Positions 31,848 to 33,268 of a DNA stretch of 33,268 bases are shown here, one piece after another (the first letter of the stretch is position 1; the number at the start of each line of letters is the position of its first letter). The stretch covers positions 1 to 33,268 of the forward strand of contig JAJDDX010000010.1 in assembly GCA_029260055.1 (NCBI GenBank), in the 5' to 3' direction. The stretch comes from Phycisphaerae bacterium (GTDB taxonomy: Bacteria > Planctomycetota > Phycisphaerae > UBA1845). The position numbers and the translations under genes are program-made. The notes under the pieces were generated by a model. That model saw only the letters and a list, made by a program, of their open reading frames with translations. It made no database searches and was not told the DNA's origin.

Positions 31848-33268
31848 TCAATCCGTGGATCCCAGGCGCAGGCTGAGCGGCGTGGCGCTCAGGTCGTCGA
31901 GCGGTACCACGCTCACTTCGTTCCGGGTTACCGCAAACACGTAGTCGCCCATGAATATGCCGCGCGTCCAGGGTGTGTACCAGTACCACGGATCGACCTG
32001 GACGTCGCGGGATCCGGTGGCGATTCGACCCATTGGTTCGATCCCTTCCTCGGTCGTGACCCGATAAAGGCAAAGACCCTCGAACGTCACCTCGCCGTGA
32101 TCGGACGGATGTGTGCCGGCACCTTCCGCGATTTGCATTGGCACGGCTAGCGTGTCAGTGGGCGGGAAGAAGTTGAAAGCGTGCGGGTTTGTCAGCGCCT
32201 CTGAATGAGTGCCTCGATCGCCGACGATTTCGACATCCAGCCGCTGGGGATTAGCGAAATCCGTCACGTCGAACACGGATAGCTGTACGCCCTGGTACCA
32301 CGCGAAATCTCCCACGTCGATCGCGTCCTTGCCGATCGTCAGCAGGTGATTTTCGCCGAGTGGATGGATGTAGTCGGAGTAGCCCGGCACCTTGAGCTCG
32401 CCCACCACGCGCGGCGCCGTGGGATCGGAAAGGTCGAGCGTAAAGAGCGGATCGACTTTCTTGAACGTGACCATGAATCCGCGATCACCGATGAAGCGGG
32501 CCGAGTAGATCCGCTCGCCCGGTGCAATGTCTTCCACACTCCCGACGACCTTCAAGCCGCCGTCTTCCGCACCCAGGACGTAGACGTTGTTTTTTGCGGT
32601 GTTGTCGCCGCTTCTGGACACGTGACCCACCGTCGTGGCTGCTCGCAGGTAGCCATTGTGCTCGCCCAGTGAGAACCGGTTGAGCAGACGCCCTGGCACA
32701 CTCGTGGAACCCACGTACGTCGGTCCTTGCTGGCCGAGATCGAATCGGTATACATCGGTCGTTTCGCGCATGTCGCCGCCGTATCCATAGTCCGTGTCGG
32801 TGAGATACAGCGCTGTTGTCGAGGCATACACGGTACCCGCATCGGCCATGACGGCGACCGACTGCTGTGGCTCATCCGGCGCCTCGACATCGAGTGTGAC
32901 GACGGCGGTAATCTGATACCCGTTGGGATCGACGGGGTAGTAGAAGTCCTGCCAGGCAACGAGGTTCCTCGACACGCTGCTCCCGTCCGCGCCCGTGACC
33001 GTGATGTCCGGAATCAGCGCGTCGATGTCGCTGAAGAGCAGTGCGGGTAACGGAGACGAGGGGATCGCGCGCGGCCATGTGCTCAAGACGAGGTGGAGTT
33101 TCGAACCGATCATGCGGCTGCTGACGACATCGCCATCTGCCTCGATCGTGGTCTGCAACGCAGGTGCGCCGCGATCCGACACGTCGAGGATCGTGACAAT
33201 TGCGACGGTGCGGCCCCGTTCCTCGCTATAGTTCGATCCCAAGGCGATCAGCAAGTCGGCGCGAAGGT
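31848..33268 (-). CDS. secreted beta-propeller domain protein (partial)
   Basis: At least 473 codons are visible; the N-terminus lies beyond the right edge and the frame is open at 33268. The sequence matches the secreted beta-propeller family PF09826, distantly related to WD40. The block RGFMVTFKKVDPLFTLDLSDP is followed by GELKVPGYSDYIHPLGENHLLTIGKDA, and another is LGEHNGYLRAATTVG. Repeats of about 45-60 residues, each with a Gly-Asp turn and a hydrophobic strand set, run through the whole length. The family is exported and its function is unknown. It is convergent with the acyl-CoA dehydrogenase gene, with 55 nt between their stops. Confidence 0.9.
   Translation of the reverse strand, partial: LRADLLIALGSNYSEERGRTVAIVTILDVSDRGAPALQTTIEADGDVVSSRMIGSKLHLVLSTWPRAIPSSPLPALLFSDIDALIPDITVTGADGSSVSRNLVAWQDFYYPVDPNGYQITAVVTLDVEAPDEPQQSVAVMADAGTVYASTTALYLTDTDYGYGGDMRETTDVYRFDLGQQGPTYVGSTSVPGRLLNRFSLGEHNGYLRAATTVGHVSRSGDNTAKNNVYVLGAEDGGLKVVGSVEDIAPGERIYSARFIGDRGFMVTFKKVDPLFTLDLSDPTAPRVVGELKVPGYSDYIHPLGENHLLTIGKDAIDVGDFAWYQGVQLSVFDVTDFANPQRLDVEIVGDRGTHSEALTNPHAFNFFPPTDTLAVPMQIAEGAGTHPSDHGEVTFEGLCLYRVTTEEGIEPMGRIATGSRDVQVDPWYWYTPWTRGIFMGDYVFAVTRNEVSVVPLDDLSATPLSLRLGSTD

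Noticed and set aside
31793-31854. GGATTGA...TCAATCC arms as a bidirectional terminator between the acyl-CoA dehydrogenase and beta-propeller genes
   Set aside because: The arms are nearly 50 nt apart, one overlaps the stop codon, and there is no T-run; the pairing is weak support.

Overview
The window is GC-rich, densely coding bacterial chromosome. Several traits suggest a member of the Planctomycetota or a close PVC relative, probably uncultivated. These are the many intergenic hairpin repeats of the GTAGGG..., GGTGGCATGGGCAAG... and CACTGGTGGC... types, a Bacteroidetes/PVC-style etfB-etfA-acyl-CoA dehydrogenase operon, secreted proteins with Cys-rich tails, and many unrecognised membrane proteins. 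The assignment is inferred: there is no rRNA or other taxonomic marker here. I see no tRNA, transposase, CRISPR array or phage structural gene.

Layout. Positions 1-897 (minus) hold the end of a NatA/NatB-like ABC exporter operon. Positions 1144-2819 (minus) encode a two-subunit class I (Fe-S) fumarase whose genes are separated by three 38-bp tandem hairpin repeats. Class II fumC runs divergently at 3144-4538. Positions 4803-6832 (plus) form a compact four-gene cassette: three small membrane or coiled-coil proteins and an FRG-domain protein. It is flanked by hairpin repeats, and three of its four genes are preceded by one. This is the best candidate for an undescribed system in the window. Positions 7405-8628 encode a secreted metalloprotease-like protein and a secreted partner, ending in a strong hairpin. 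A group of small genes follows: a VOC protein, a lipoprotein, a membrane protein and a YedF-type DsrE protein. A minus-strand operon at 10862-14407 encodes two M16 peptidase subunits with complementary active-site halves and a membrane protein.

Positions 14563-18678 carry a GH26-like glycoside hydrolase and a large O-antigen-ligase-like protein with a TPR tail. Next come a PduO-type cobalamin adenosyltransferase and gatB (18768-20887). Two unrecognised genes then diverge around a perfect 13-bp inverted repeat that abuts a well-formed promoter (21800-21855). Positions 23005-26293 hold an S9 peptidase and a C39-like cysteine peptidase lipoprotein. A guanine-deaminase-like amidohydrolase lacking the usual metal-ligand Asp (26602-27867) is divergent from etfB-etfA-acyl-CoA dehydrogenase (28037-31792). 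The window ends inside a secreted beta-propeller protein.

The recognisable metabolism is the TCA cycle (two fumarases), acyl-CoA oxidation or reduction through a dedicated ETF with bifurcating-type sequence features, cobalamin adenosylation, and extracellular or periplasmic proteolysis. The repeats make up much of the non-coding DNA and probably shape mRNA ends and ratios within operons.
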